NCBI GenBank assembly: GCA_017460265.1
Contig: JAFUBJ010000242.1
Location: 1 to 21,426, forward strand
Source of the DNA: Atopobiaceae bacterium
GTDB lineage: Bacteria > Actinomycetota > Coriobacteriia > Coriobacteriales > Atopobiaceae
Direction of reading: 5' to 3'
DNA length: 21,426 nt
How positions within the stretch are numbered: the first letter of the stretch is position 1; each line of letters starts with the position of its first letter. The notes under the pieces are model-generated. The model saw nothing but the letters and a program-made list of their open reading frames with translations, was not told the origin of the DNA and made no database searches. This document shows positions 16,021 to 21,426 of this stretch, one piece after another. The position numbers and the translations under genes were made by a program.

Positions 16021-16308
16021 GTGGCGAAGAGCAAGCTCGAGAGGGCCGTCGAGGACGGCATGGAGGGGCTGAGCGAGGCGCAGAGGGAGCTGGTGAGGTC
16101 GCAGCTGTCCGTCTACAGGAGGAACGCGGCGAGGCTCGCCCAGGTGGAGTCGGAGCTGAACGCCTGGAACGCCAGGCCCGCGGCCACCCTGGAGGAGGTC
16201 CGCGTGAAGCAGTCGCAGAGGGCGACCCTGTCACACGAGATAAACCAGCTGTCGACCGCCAACGCGGAGATCTCGGAGAAGCTGTTCAGGTTCATGGAGG
16301 TGCAGTGA
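16021..16308 (+). CDS. Putative terminase small subunit (P27-like)
   Basis: The 95-aa frame starts at GTG 16021, with AAGGAG 4 bases upstream. In-frame sequence further upstream runs through the repeat array and over the portal gene and is not coding-like. The protein is helical and highly charged: L-S-E-A-Q-R-E-L-V-R-S-Q-L followed by Y-R-R-N-A-A-R-L-A-Q-V-E-S-E-L, resembling the helical body of P27-type small terminases, with a second helix pair in the C-terminal half. The small terminase recognises the packaging site and loads the large subunit on DNA. Here it lies two genes before the large subunit and beside the phased repeat. A related gene occurs at 20471-20782. The assignment is tentative because the protein is short and lacks a clear DNA-binding motif. 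Confidence 0.5.
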   Translation: MAKSKLERAVEDGMEGLSEAQRELVRSQLSVYRRNAARLAQVESELNAWNARPAATLEEVRVKQSQRATLSHEINQLSTANAEISEKLFRFMEVQ

Positions 16309-16589
16309 TGGCTAACGTCCTTGTTGCATGCGCTTACGGTGATTCCGTGCTCGGGGCGGCCTGCTGCCTCGTGAACGACGGCGAGTTCGTCTCCTACGTG
16401 CGGTGCGCCGTGTACGACTGGGAGAAATGCCCGTTCGGCAGGAAGGTGGAGGGCTGCGGCACGTGCGCGCACGCCTGCGCCATGACCGAGTCGGACGGCG
16501 AGCGCATGGTCGACTGCGAGATCAACGAGATGCAGATGTACTCCCCCTACGCGGCCGAGTGCTGGCGCTGGGAGCGCGCGCTTGGCTAA
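16308..16589 (+). CDS. Cys-rich protein of unknown function (93 aa) between putative small and large terminase genes
   Basis: The ATG at 16308 overlaps the stop of the preceding gene by one base, and the gene overlaps the large terminase start by 8 bases. The protein carries 10 Cys in 93 residues: C8, C19, C20, C33, C41, C50, C53, C57, C70 and C85. The core E-K-C-P-F-G-R-K-V-E-G-C-G-T-C-A-H-A-C (C41, C50, C53, C57) with C70 could bind Zn or an Fe-S cluster. I do not recognise a family. The position suggests a packaging accessory or simply a moron gene inserted in the terminase operon. The Cys spacing resembles the small protein at 19405-19587 only in general style. Confidence 0.65.
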   Translation: MANVLVACAYGDSVLGAACCLVNDGEFVSYVRCAVYDWEKCPFGRKVEGCGTCAHACAMTESDGERMVDCEINEMQMYSPYAAECWRWERALG

Positions 16590-18324
16590 GAGGCGCATAT
16601 CCGACGCGGAGAGGTACCTGCTCGACGTTCAATCGGGCAAGGTGGTGGCCTGCAAGCGCATAAAGCAGCTCGCCGAGATGATGCTGCCGAGGTTCGAGCA
16701 GGGCTACAAGCGCTGGCGCTTCGACATAGACAGGGCCGAGCGGCCCGTCAAGTTCATCGAGACGTTCTGCTGTCTTCCGAGCGGCAGGGTCGGCACCCCC
16801 TTAATACTGGAACCGTTCCAGAAGTGCGCGATAGAAATCGCGTTCGGGTTCGTCGACGACGAGGGCAGCCGCGAATTCAAGGAGTTCAAGGTGGCATACC
16901 CGAAAGCAAGCCCTCGCCGCCAATTCCAAGAGGTCTTCTGGATGGAAGGCCGCAAGAATGCGAAGACCACGACTTCCGCCGCAATCGAAATCTACATGCT
17001 CGTAGCGGACGGCGAAGGGTCTCCCCAGGTGTACAACGTTGCAACCTCGAAGGATCAAGCATCCCTTGCCTATGGCGCCGTGTGGAAGATGGTCAAGCAG
17101 TCTCCTGAGCTCAGCAAGGTCATCCGCAAGGGAACCGTCGTCGACCGCGACCAGGACGGTCTCATCTGCGACCGCACGATGGGCTACATCACGCCGTTGA
17201 CGAGCCAGACCAGGCACCTCGACGGCCTGGACGTCCAATTCTGCGTGTTCGACGAGATGGCCGCCTCCACCAACCGCGACCAGTACGACCTCATCAAGCA
17301 GGGCATGTCGGCGCGCGATCAGCCTATGCTCTGGGCGATCACCACAAACGGCTTCGAGCGCGAGAACCTGTTCGATGACCAGTACGATTACGCATGCGGA
17401 ATCCTAGACGGCAAGATCGAGGATGACCGTATGCTCCCAATCCTATACGAGCTGGACGACCGCAGCGAGTGGACCGACGACCGCTGCTGGATTAAGGCCA
17501 ACCCCGGCCTCGGCACCATCAAGTCGTGGGACTACATGAAGGACGCGGTGAACAAGGGCATGCAAGACCCATCGTTCCTCCCCACCCTCATGACCAAGGA
17601 CTTCAACATGCCCGAGTCTCGCGCGGCGGCATGGCTCACGTTCGAGGAGGCCGTGAACACCGAGACGTTCGACATCTCCGCGATGGGCTTCCGCTACGGA
17701 ATCGCGGGCTTCGACGCATCCGACACCACCGACCTCTCCGCAGCCAAGATGCTCATGATGCGCCCCGATGACCCCAAGATCTACGAGCTCTCGATGTACT
17801 GGCTGCCCGAGGACGCGCTGAACTACGGCGACGGCTACAGGCGCGAGCGCGACGACGTTCCCTACAGGCAGTGGGTGGAACGGGGATTGATGCGCACGGT
17901 GCCGGGGAACACGGTGCCAAAGCGCGTGTTCATCGACTGGCTGGAAGAGGTCAAGCAGAACTACGACGTGTACACGTTCGCGCTCGGCTACGACCCGTGG
18001 CACGTGATAGGCACCGACGAGGAGGCGCTGCAGCAGTACGTCGGCAAGGACCGCTGCATAGCCGTGCGGCAGGGCCCCAAGACGCTGTCGGCGCCCATGA
18101 AGGAGTTCAGGGCGCAATTGGCGGGCAAGCTGGTCGTCGGCAACGACAACCCGATAGACCATTGGTGCCGGATGAACGTGAGCGTGAAATCGGACGTGAA
18201 CGCGAACATACAGCCCGTGAAGATGCAGGGCAAGGCGAAGAACCGCATAGACGGCTTCATGGCCGAGATATGCGCCTACATCGCGCTGTCCCTGCATAGA
18301 GACGAGTACATGGCGAACCTTTAG
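16582..18324 (+). CDS. terL: Terminase large subunit (ATPase + nuclease)
   Basis: The 580-aa protein is read from TTG 16582 (TTG GCT AAG AGG), with GGGAG 7 bases upstream inside the preceding gene. It is the packaging motor, cutting concatemeric DNA and pumping it through the portal. The ATPase part shows a Walker A-like G-R-K-N-A-K-T-T at residues 123-130 and Walker B V-Q-F-C-V-F-D-E-M with Asp224/Glu225. The following T-T-N-G may be the coupling motif. Nuclease carboxylates are probably Asp378 (G-F-D-A-S), Asp471 (G-Y-D-P-W) and Asp557 (R-I-D-G-F). The length is usual for HK97/YmfN-type large terminases. Ile and Arg codons switch from ATA/AGG to ATC/CGC between about 16.85 and 17.95 kb and back again, which indicates a mosaic gene. 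It is divergent from the portal gene, unlike most siphophages. Confidence 0.93.
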   Translation: MAKRRISDAERYLLDVQSGKVVACKRIKQLAEMMLPRFEQGYKRWRFDIDRAERPVKFIETFCCLPSGRVGTPLILEPFQKCAIEIAFGFVDDEGSREFKEFKVAYPKASPRRQFQEVFWMEGRKNAKTTTSAAIEIYMLVADGEGSPQVYNVATSKDQASLAYGAVWKMVKQSPELSKVIRKGTVVDRDQDGLICDRTMGYITPLTSQTRHLDGLDVQFCVFDEMAASTNRDQYDLIKQGMSARDQPMLWAITTNGFERENLFDDQYDYACGILDGKIEDDRMLPILYELDDRSEWTDDRCWIKANPGLGTIKSWDYMKDAVNKGMQDPSFLPTLMTKDFNMPESRAAAWLTFEEAVNTETFDISAMGFRYGIAGFDASDTTDLSAAKMLMMRPDDPKIYELSMYWLPEDALNYGDGYRRERDDVPYRQWVERGLMRTVPGNTVPKRVFIDWLEEVKQNYDVYTFALGYDPWHVIGTDEEALQQYVGKDRCIAVRQGPKTLSAPMKEFRAQLAGKLVVGNDNPIDHWCRMNVSVKSDVNANIQPVKMQGKAKNRIDGFMAEICAYIALSLHRDEYMANL

Positions 18325-18333
18325 GAGGGAGAC

Positions 18334-18723
18334 ATGGCATTCAAGAAACACCAACCGCGGAGGTTCGGGCGTCCCGCCATCAGGCGCGACCGCTGCCCCT
18401 ACTGCGACGGTATCGCCGTCATCGACGAGATGCGCCCGCCGTTCGGCTTCCATTACGAAGGGGCCGACCTGCCGTTCTCCGTGCAGCTGTACACGCATGG
18501 CTGCTCCATCGTCACGGAGGTCACCTACCCGGACCAGGGGTACACCGTCCTCAAGCATGACATCATGCGCCCCTTCGACCCCGAGCTGTTAGACCCGAAC
18601 CGCTTGCCGGAGCACAAGTACGTCCACGTGGAACCGCGCCGCGTCGGGCATGCCGCGCCAATTGCCTACTGCCCGAAGTGCGGGAGGGACTTGAGAAGCA
18701 AGAGGCCGAGGGTCTGGAGATAA
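18334..18723 (+). CDS. Zinc-ribbon-like small protein of unknown function
   Basis: The protein has 129 aa, with a strong SD (TAGGAGG) that overlaps the terminase stop codon, 9 bases downstream of which it starts. Two CxxC knuckles, C21-P-Y-C24 near the N-terminus and C113-P-K-C116-G-R-D-L near the C-terminus, would together hold one Zn, as in zinc ribbons split by a long insert. The N-terminus is basic (K-K-H-Q-P-R-R-F-G-R), and the insert is beta-rich with V-T-Y-P-D-Q-G-Y. I do not recognise a family. DNA or RNA binding, or a protein adaptor role, is possible. It is the first gene of the block of small genes between terL and the HNH endonuclease. Confidence 0.7.
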   Translation: MAFKKHQPRRFGRPAIRRDRCPYCDGIAVIDEMRPPFGFHYEGADLPFSVQLYTHGCSIVTEVTYPDQGYTVLKHDIMRPFDPELLDPNRLPEHKYVHVEPRRVGHAAPIAYCPKCGRDLRSKRPRVWR

Positions 18724-18732
18724 GGAGGTCAG

Positions 18733-18927
18733 ATGAAAGCCGATGACTGCTCGATATGCGGCAAGCCCGCGCGCGTGACGCACGCGGACGCGAAGGGCGG
18801 CACGCTCTACGGCGTGCGCTGCGAGGGAGGGCACGACTTCCCCGCCGTTTTCGGCACCAAGAACCGCGCCATCCAGGCGTGGAACGAGTGCCAGGGTTTC
18901 GTGATGAGGTACACGGAGGAGGAATGA
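18733..18927 (+). CDS. Lar-like small zinc-finger protein
   Basis: The protein has 64 aa with SD AAGGAGG before the ATG. The pattern C6-S-I-C9-G, then G-V-R-C30-E-G-G-H34-D-F-P, then N-R-A-I-Q-A-W50-N51 is that of Lar-family (restriction alleviation) zinc ribbons, which end in an 'a-I-x-x-W-N' motif. In the second knuckle the usual C-x-x-C is replaced by C-x3-H. Lar of the Rac prophage eases type I restriction, but many family members are uncharacterised, so an anti-restriction role here is inference. The stop overlaps the ATG of the next gene (TGATG). Confidence 0.6.
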   Translation: MKADDCSICGKPARVTHADAKGGTLYGVRCEGGHDFPAVFGTKNRAIQAWNECQGFVMRYTEEE

Positions 18928-19229
18928 TGGCCGAGATGGTGAAGAGCATAAACGTGGAAATAATGCCCAAGCTGACGGTGGACCTAGAGACGGCGCAGGT
19001 GTGCGTCAAGCTGCTGAACTGGTTCCTCGAATCCGACGACCGCTACAGGCTCGCGCTCGCGTGGAACAATGACGAGGGCGGCAAGCGGTGGGAGCTGACC
19101 GACGAGCCGGTAACGCTGAAGACGACGATGGACGAGCTGTCTGCCACGGCGAAAGCGGCCGTCGATGCCGCCGATGCCGAGATGCAGAGGAAGAAGTTCC
19201 GCAAGCTCGCGAGATTGGAGGACGAATGA
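18927..19229 (+). CDS. Small protein of unknown function (100 aa)
   Basis: Two adjacent ATGs exist at 18924 and 18927. The GGAGGAGG SD is too close to the first, so 18927 is chosen, overlapping the previous stop by one base. The protein begins MAEMVKSINVEIMPKLTVDL, has a helix around L-L-N-W-F-L-E-S-D-D and a beta-like R-L-A-L-A-W-N-N, and ends in a long Ala/Lys-rich helix (A-D-A-E-M-Q-R-K-K-F-R-K-L). There is one Cys only. No family is recognised. Its stop overlaps the next ATG by 4 bases (ATGA). Confidence 0.6.
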   Translation: MAEMVKSINVEIMPKLTVDLETAQVCVKLLNWFLESDDRYRLALAWNNDEGGKRWELTDEPVTLKTTMDELSATAKAAVDAADAEMQRKKFRKLARLEDE

Positions 19230-19408
19230 GCAAGCGAACCGACATCATCATCACGGCGCTCGTCATCATCTCGCTTGCAGGAGCCATAGCCATGCCCGCG
19301 CTGTTCGCGATGGGCCGCGCATACGGCGCGACCTGCGCGGGAATAAGCGCATGCTATGCGCTGCTGCTGGCGTGGTTCGTCATGGAGTACGCGAGGGGGC
19401 GGCGATGA
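19226..19408 (+). CDS. Small two-helix membrane protein (60 aa)
   Basis: The gene is coupled by a 4-base ATGA overlap to the previous gene and starts MSKRTD. Hydrophobic segments at about residues 7-29 (IIITALVIISLAGAIAMPAL) and 35-53 (ATCAGISACYALLLAWFVM) are separated by a short M-G-R-A-Y-G turn. The ends are basic (S-K-R, and A-R-G-R-R at the C-terminus), which fits a hairpin in the inner membrane with both termini in the cytoplasm. A holin-like role is possible from shape, but no endolysin gene is near, so a superinfection-exclusion or other membrane role is equally likely. No family is recognised. Confidence 0.6.
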   Translation: MSKRTDIIITALVIISLAGAIAMPALFAMGRAYGATCAGISACYALLLAWFVMEYARGRR

Positions 19409-19587
19409 CCAATTGGGTTTGCCCTATATTGAGGGAACCGTGCATCGGGAAGGACTGCGCTATGGCCGTCGAGCTTGACCACCCCAATGTTAGCGCGTAT
19501 TCGATTCTCTGGAAATGCGGGCTCGTGAACGACGGTGAGCAGAGGCACAGGAAGGCCCACGTGATATGCAGCGAGAGCAAGCAATGA
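19405..19587 (+). CDS. Small Cys-rich phage protein (60 aa)
   Basis: The gene overlaps its neighbours by ATGA on both sides. The N-terminus has C6-P-I-L-R-E-P-C13-I-G-K-D-C18-A-M-A, with C38 and C55 further along. The C-x6-C-x4-C-A motif is seen in other short uncharacterised phage and actinobacterial proteins and may bind a metal or Fe-S cluster. No catalytic motif is visible and the function is unknown. Confidence 0.6.
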   Translation: MTNWVCPILREPCIGKDCAMAVELDHPNVSAYSILWKCGLVNDGEQRHRKAHVICSESKQ

Positions 19588-19811
19588 CCAACTGCCCGAA
19601 CTGCAACGCGCTCCTGAGCTACGAGGGCGGGCTGCACTGCGACTACTGCGGGGCCGTGTTCGAGCGGCCACGTAGGGATTGCGTCGTGAAGGTCCACTCC
19701 CCCGAGATGGACGAGGGCGCGATGCGCATGCTCGCACGCGGGTTGCTCAGCGTGAACGAGGTGCGCGGGATGCTGCGGCCACGCCCTGCCAGCACGCACG
19801 AGACGAGATAG
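19584..19811 (+). CDS. Small zinc-ribbon protein (75 aa)
   Basis: The ATG at 19584 overlaps the previous stop by 4 bases. A start 18 bases upstream (19566) is less likely because it would deepen the overlap. The N-terminal zinc ribbon is C4-P-N-C7 and C19-D-Y-C22-G, a rubredoxin-type knuckle pair. The C-terminal half is a helical D-E-G-A-M-R-M-L-A-R-G-L-L-S-V-N-E-V-R-G-M-L stretch. That stretch is reminiscent of the G-x-(L/I)-(S/T)-(V/L)-N-E-x-R-x-x-L motif at the portal C-terminus, although this may be chance. The function is unknown; nucleic-acid or protein binding is plausible. Confidence 0.6.
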   Translation: MTNCPNCNALLSYEGGLHCDYCGAVFERPRRDCVVKVHSPEMDEGAMRMLARGLLSVNEVRGMLRPRPASTHETR

Positions 19812-19819
19812 GAAGCACG

Positions 19820-20131
19820 ATGATCGAGAAACCCGAAATCAGCAAGACGCAACTGGTGGATAACCTGTTCTGGGCGCTCTGGTACAACGGCCTTGATTAC
19901 GAGGTCGAATATCTTGCAGGTCTCCTTGAGGACGCGCAGGGCTGGCTCGAACGAAGCGACCCGAGAATGCGTGATGCCGGGGAGTCCATGGTACTGCTCT
20001 GGATGATTCTCGTGCAGAGTTTCGGCGATTACAGGACATCACCGAGAAGCGGGTGGGTAGAGGACACGCGCGGAGCGGCCGAGTTCCTGCGTTCGCGCAT
20101 CAAGCGCACATGGGGCGAGGCCGATGGCTAA
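19820..20131 (+). CDS. Helical protein of unknown function (103 aa)
   Basis: The gene starts at ATG 19820, 8 bases after the preceding stop, with AGGA 6 bases upstream. It is mostly helical and has several Trp: T-Q-L-V-D-N-L-F-W-A-L-W-Y, E-Y-L-A-G-L-L-E-D-A-Q-G-W, then W-M-I-L-V-Q-S-F. It overlaps the HNH gene by 8 bases. I do not recognise it. The base composition is slightly more AT-rich than its neighbours (GATTAC, GAATATCTTGC), so it may have been acquired separately. Confidence 0.55.
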   Translation: MIEKPEISKTQLVDNLFWALWYNGLDYEVEYLAGLLEDAQGWLERSDPRMRDAGESMVLLWMILVQSFGDYRTSPRSGWVEDTRGAAEFLRSRIKRTWGEADG

Positions 20132-20474
20132 GACCGCCCCATGGCGCGACTCCGCGAAGTTCAAGCCGTTCTACAAGTCGAAGGCGTGGGCCGACGTGCG
20201 CTCGGTGGTGCTCGACCGCTCACACGGCCTGTGCGAGCGGTGCATGGAGCGCGGCGAGGTGAAGCCCGCCGACGTGGTCCATCACACCACGCCGCTCAAC
20301 GAGGTGAACGTGAACGACCCGGACGTCTCGCTCAACCCCGACAGGCTGATGGCGCTGTGCCACGACTGCCACACGGAGGTCCACCAGCTCCTCGGGGTGG
20401 GCGCGATGAACGGGCGCAAGGAGGAAAAGCCCCGCGTGGGCTTCGACGCAGAAGGGAACGTGATCAGGCTATGA
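20124..20474 (+). CDS. HNH endonuclease
   Basis: The protein has 116 aa. The beta-beta-alpha metal motif is clear: F-Y-K-S-K-A-W-A-D-V-R (the usual lead-in helix), C37-E-R-C40, V-V-H53-H54-T-T-P-L, S-L-N71-P-D-R-L, and C79-H-D-C82-H83-T-E-V-H87. The four Cys hold a structural Zn. His54, Asn71 and His83 or His87 form the metal-dependent nuclease site. HNH proteins of this size encoded next to terminases help the terminase cut cos DNA in HK97-like phages. Here it lies 1.8 kb downstream of terL, beside a second small-terminase-like gene. It overlaps the previous gene by 8 bases and the next by 4. Confidence 0.88.
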   Translation: MAKTAPWRDSAKFKPFYKSKAWADVRSVVLDRSHGLCERCMERGEVKPADVVHHTTPLNEVNVNDPDVSLNPDRLMALCHDCHTEVHQLLGVGAMNGRKEEKPRVGFDAEGNVIRL

Positions 20475-20782
20475 GCGACAAGACCGACACGCTGCTCGAG
20501 GCGGTGAAGGCGCAGGCCGCGAACCTTGAGCCCGCGCAGTTCAACTTCATCATGGCGCAGCTCGACCATTACCGCTGGAACGAGGGGCGCATATCCGACC
20601 TCGAGGGCGAGCTGGAGGCGAGCGCGAAGGACGAGTACCGGGACCTCGACCAGGAGGGCAAGCTGTTCCGCCAGCGCCACCAGCTCGTGGCCGAGCAGGG
20701 CACGCTGTTCAGCCACATCATGCGCTGGCTCAACGGGACCGCCGCCCAGGAGTCCGAGATAGACATGTTCTTGAACAAGTAG
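20471..20782 (+). CDS. Second small-terminase-like helical protein (paralogue of 16021-16308)
   Basis: The protein has 103 aa with an ATGA overlap with the HNH gene. The segment L-E-P-A-Q-F-N-F-I-M-A-Q-L-D-H-Y-R-W-N aligns with L-S-E-A-Q-R-E-L-V-R-S-Q-L-S-V-Y-R-R-N of the protein at 16021. Over about 31 residues I count about 12 identities (L, A, Q, Q, L, Y, R, N, R, E, E, L), and both continue into a second helix pair. HNH followed by a P27-type small terminase is the common order in many phages, so this may be the true small terminase, a functional partner or a relic duplicate. The protein is acidic and coiled. The terminase role is unproven. Confidence 0.5.
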   Translation: MSDKTDTLLEAVKAQAANLEPAQFNFIMAQLDHYRWNEGRISDLEGELEASAKDEYRDLDQEGKLFRQRHQLVAEQGTLFSHIMRWLNGTAAQESEIDMFLNK

Positions 20783-20807
20783 AATCGAGCCGTCGGAAGG
20801 AGAGCGA

Positions 20808-21179
20808 ATGAAACGCGACATGGACCTCGTTCGCCGGATACTGACCGTCACCGAGAAGGCCGAGTCGGCCATCGACGTGAACGACCTGGCAACCGACGCG
20901 CACTCGATGGAGTCCGTCATCTACCACGTGCGCATGATGGAGCACCACGGGCTCATCGACGCGACGGTGAAGTTCGCCGACGACGGGTGCTACGTCGGAT
21001 GGGTGACGGCTTTGACGTGGGACGGTTGCGACTACCTAGACGCCATCAGGGACGAATCGGTATGGCGCAAGACCAAGCAGGTCGTTAAGGAAACCGTAGG
21101 CTCCACCACGCTCGACATCATCAAGGAGACGGCGAAGCTCGTGGCGATGACGGCGATAAAGGCCCAGCTCGGGCTGTAG
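20808..21179 (+). CDS. DUF2513-like protein
   Basis: The protein has 123 aa with SD GGAAGGAG before the ATG. The opening MKRDMDLVRRILTVTEKAES and the later Y-H-V-R-M-M-E-H-H-G-L-I-D-A and L-T-W-D-G-C-D-Y-L-D-A-I-R-D match the DUF2513 family, common in phages and mobile elements. This family is thought to have a winged-helix-like fold and perhaps a regulatory role. The C-terminal part (V-K-E-T-V-G, then amphipathic helices) is typical too. It is the last clear gene before the non-coding right end. The biochemical function is unknown. Confidence 0.8.
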   Translation: MKRDMDLVRRILTVTEKAESAIDVNDLATDAHSMESVIYHVRMMEHHGLIDATVKFADDGCYVGWVTALTWDGCDYLDAIRDESVWRKTKQVVKETVGSTTLDIIKETAKLVAMTAIKAQLGL

Positions 21180-21426
21180 TCCACCCCTCATGTGCTCCTG
21201 CGTCGCGCGTATGCGGGCGCCCACGCGCGGTTAAGTGCGCACGACGCGAAACGTGCGTGCATCGCGCGCTTAATCCGCGCAACTTAATTAAGTGCGCGCG
21301 CGTGAGCTGGAAAAACGAAAAATGCCGCGAGGCTTTAAATGCGTATCCCCGCCGGACCCTTACGCCCGGTTGTTCAAAATGCACAAAGGGGGGCCCTGAC
21401 CTGGGCAAACGTCCGACCGCACGACA
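21180..21426. other. Non-coding right end, rich in inverted repeats
   Basis: No convincing gene is seen in the last 247 bases. The first half is very GC-rich with hairpins: CGCGCGT (21204-21210) pairs with ACGCGCG (21223-21229), and CGCACG (21238-21243) pairs with CGTGCG (21252-21257). Four TTAAG boxes follow one another at 21231-21297. The remaining stretch has A-rich runs (21311-21322) and a GGGGGGCCC near 21387-21395. No canonical T-rich intrinsic terminator was found. It could be an origin, cos site, attachment site or control region. Confidence 0.6.
21231..21297. repeat. Cluster of direct and inverted TTAAG(T/C)-GCGC boxes with ACTTAATTAAGT palindrome
   Basis: TTAAGTGCGC occurs as a direct repeat at 21231-21240 and 21288-21297. 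Its inverted form GCGCGCTTAA lies at 21264-21273, and a looser inverted copy (CCGCGCAACTTAA) at 21275-21287. The last two boxes meet in the 12-base perfect palindrome ACTTAATTAAGT (21282-21293), flanked by GCGC on each side with one unpaired A. Four related boxes in 67 bases suggest specific protein binding. Confidence 0.75.

Noticed and set aside
15897..16307. Plus-strand frame reading through the repeat array into the 93-aa Cys-rich gene
   Set aside because: The upstream part is Gly/Arg/Glu-rich shadow of the small-terminase-like gene; the ATG at 16308 couples to its stop.
21204..21229. GC hairpin as intrinsic terminator after the DUF2513-like gene
   Set aside because: 7-bp stem with 12-base loop but no following T tract; more likely part of the structured region.
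21302..21426. Frame from GTG 21302 to the window end (about 41 codons, with C-S-K-C and G-K-R-P)
   Set aside because: No SD, preceded by the repeat cluster, no recognisable family, and cut by the edge; too weak to call.
1..21426. CRISPR arrays, tRNA/rRNA genes, insertion sequences
   Set aside because: No spaced direct repeats, cloverleaf-like segments, transposase motifs or flanking terminal repeats were seen.

Overview
The window is a tailed-phage (Caudoviricetes) structural region from a free siphovirus or a prophage. The sequence is strongly GC-rich, and the baseline codon use is odd for a GC-rich genome: AGG for Arg and ATA for Ile are both common. The protein set (HK97-type head, long tape measure, Ig/FN3-rich tail protein, small Cys-rich proteins) suggests a phage of a GC-rich actinobacterium, perhaps a gut or oral Coriobacteriia member. 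That host guess is inference. I see no bacterial housekeeping gene, integrase, lysis gene, tRNA or CRISPR array.

From about 15.86 kb down to position 1 everything is on the minus strand in one tightly packed module. In transcription order it holds: portal, prohead protease, HK97-fold major capsid protein, a 55-aa protein, a 92-aa protein with a possible HeH/SAP-like C-terminus, four small head-tail joining and tail-completion proteins, major tail protein, a tail assembly chaperone with an overlapping +1-frame second ORF, a 1635-codon tape measure, a 933-aa multi-domain tail-tip protein, a 352-aa baseplate-hub-like protein, and the start of a repeat-bearing fibre-like protein cut by the left edge. 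Most gaps are a few bases or overlaps, which implies co-transcription.

From 16.02 kb rightward everything is on the plus strand: a putative small terminase, a Cys-rich 93-aa protein, the large terminase, seven small genes (two with paired CxxC motifs, one Lar-like, one with two membrane segments, one Cys-rich, two unrecognised), an HNH endonuclease, a second small protein resembling the putative small terminase, and a DUF2513-like protein. The last 247 bases are non-coding as far as I can tell and rich in inverted repeats.

The most notable points are: (i) terminase and portal are divergent, separated by a 162-base region that carries a phased 10-bp tandem repeat beside the small-terminase start; (ii) there are two related small-terminase-like genes; (iii) the tail chaperone probably uses a programmed +1 frameshift at TTT-C; (iv) the central part of the large terminase and the portal-to-capsid block use different synonymous codons from their flanks, which points to mosaic head genes; (v) a compact, translationally coupled block of small genes lies between the large terminase and the HNH gene; (vi) a hairpin and TTAAG-box cluster lies at the right end.
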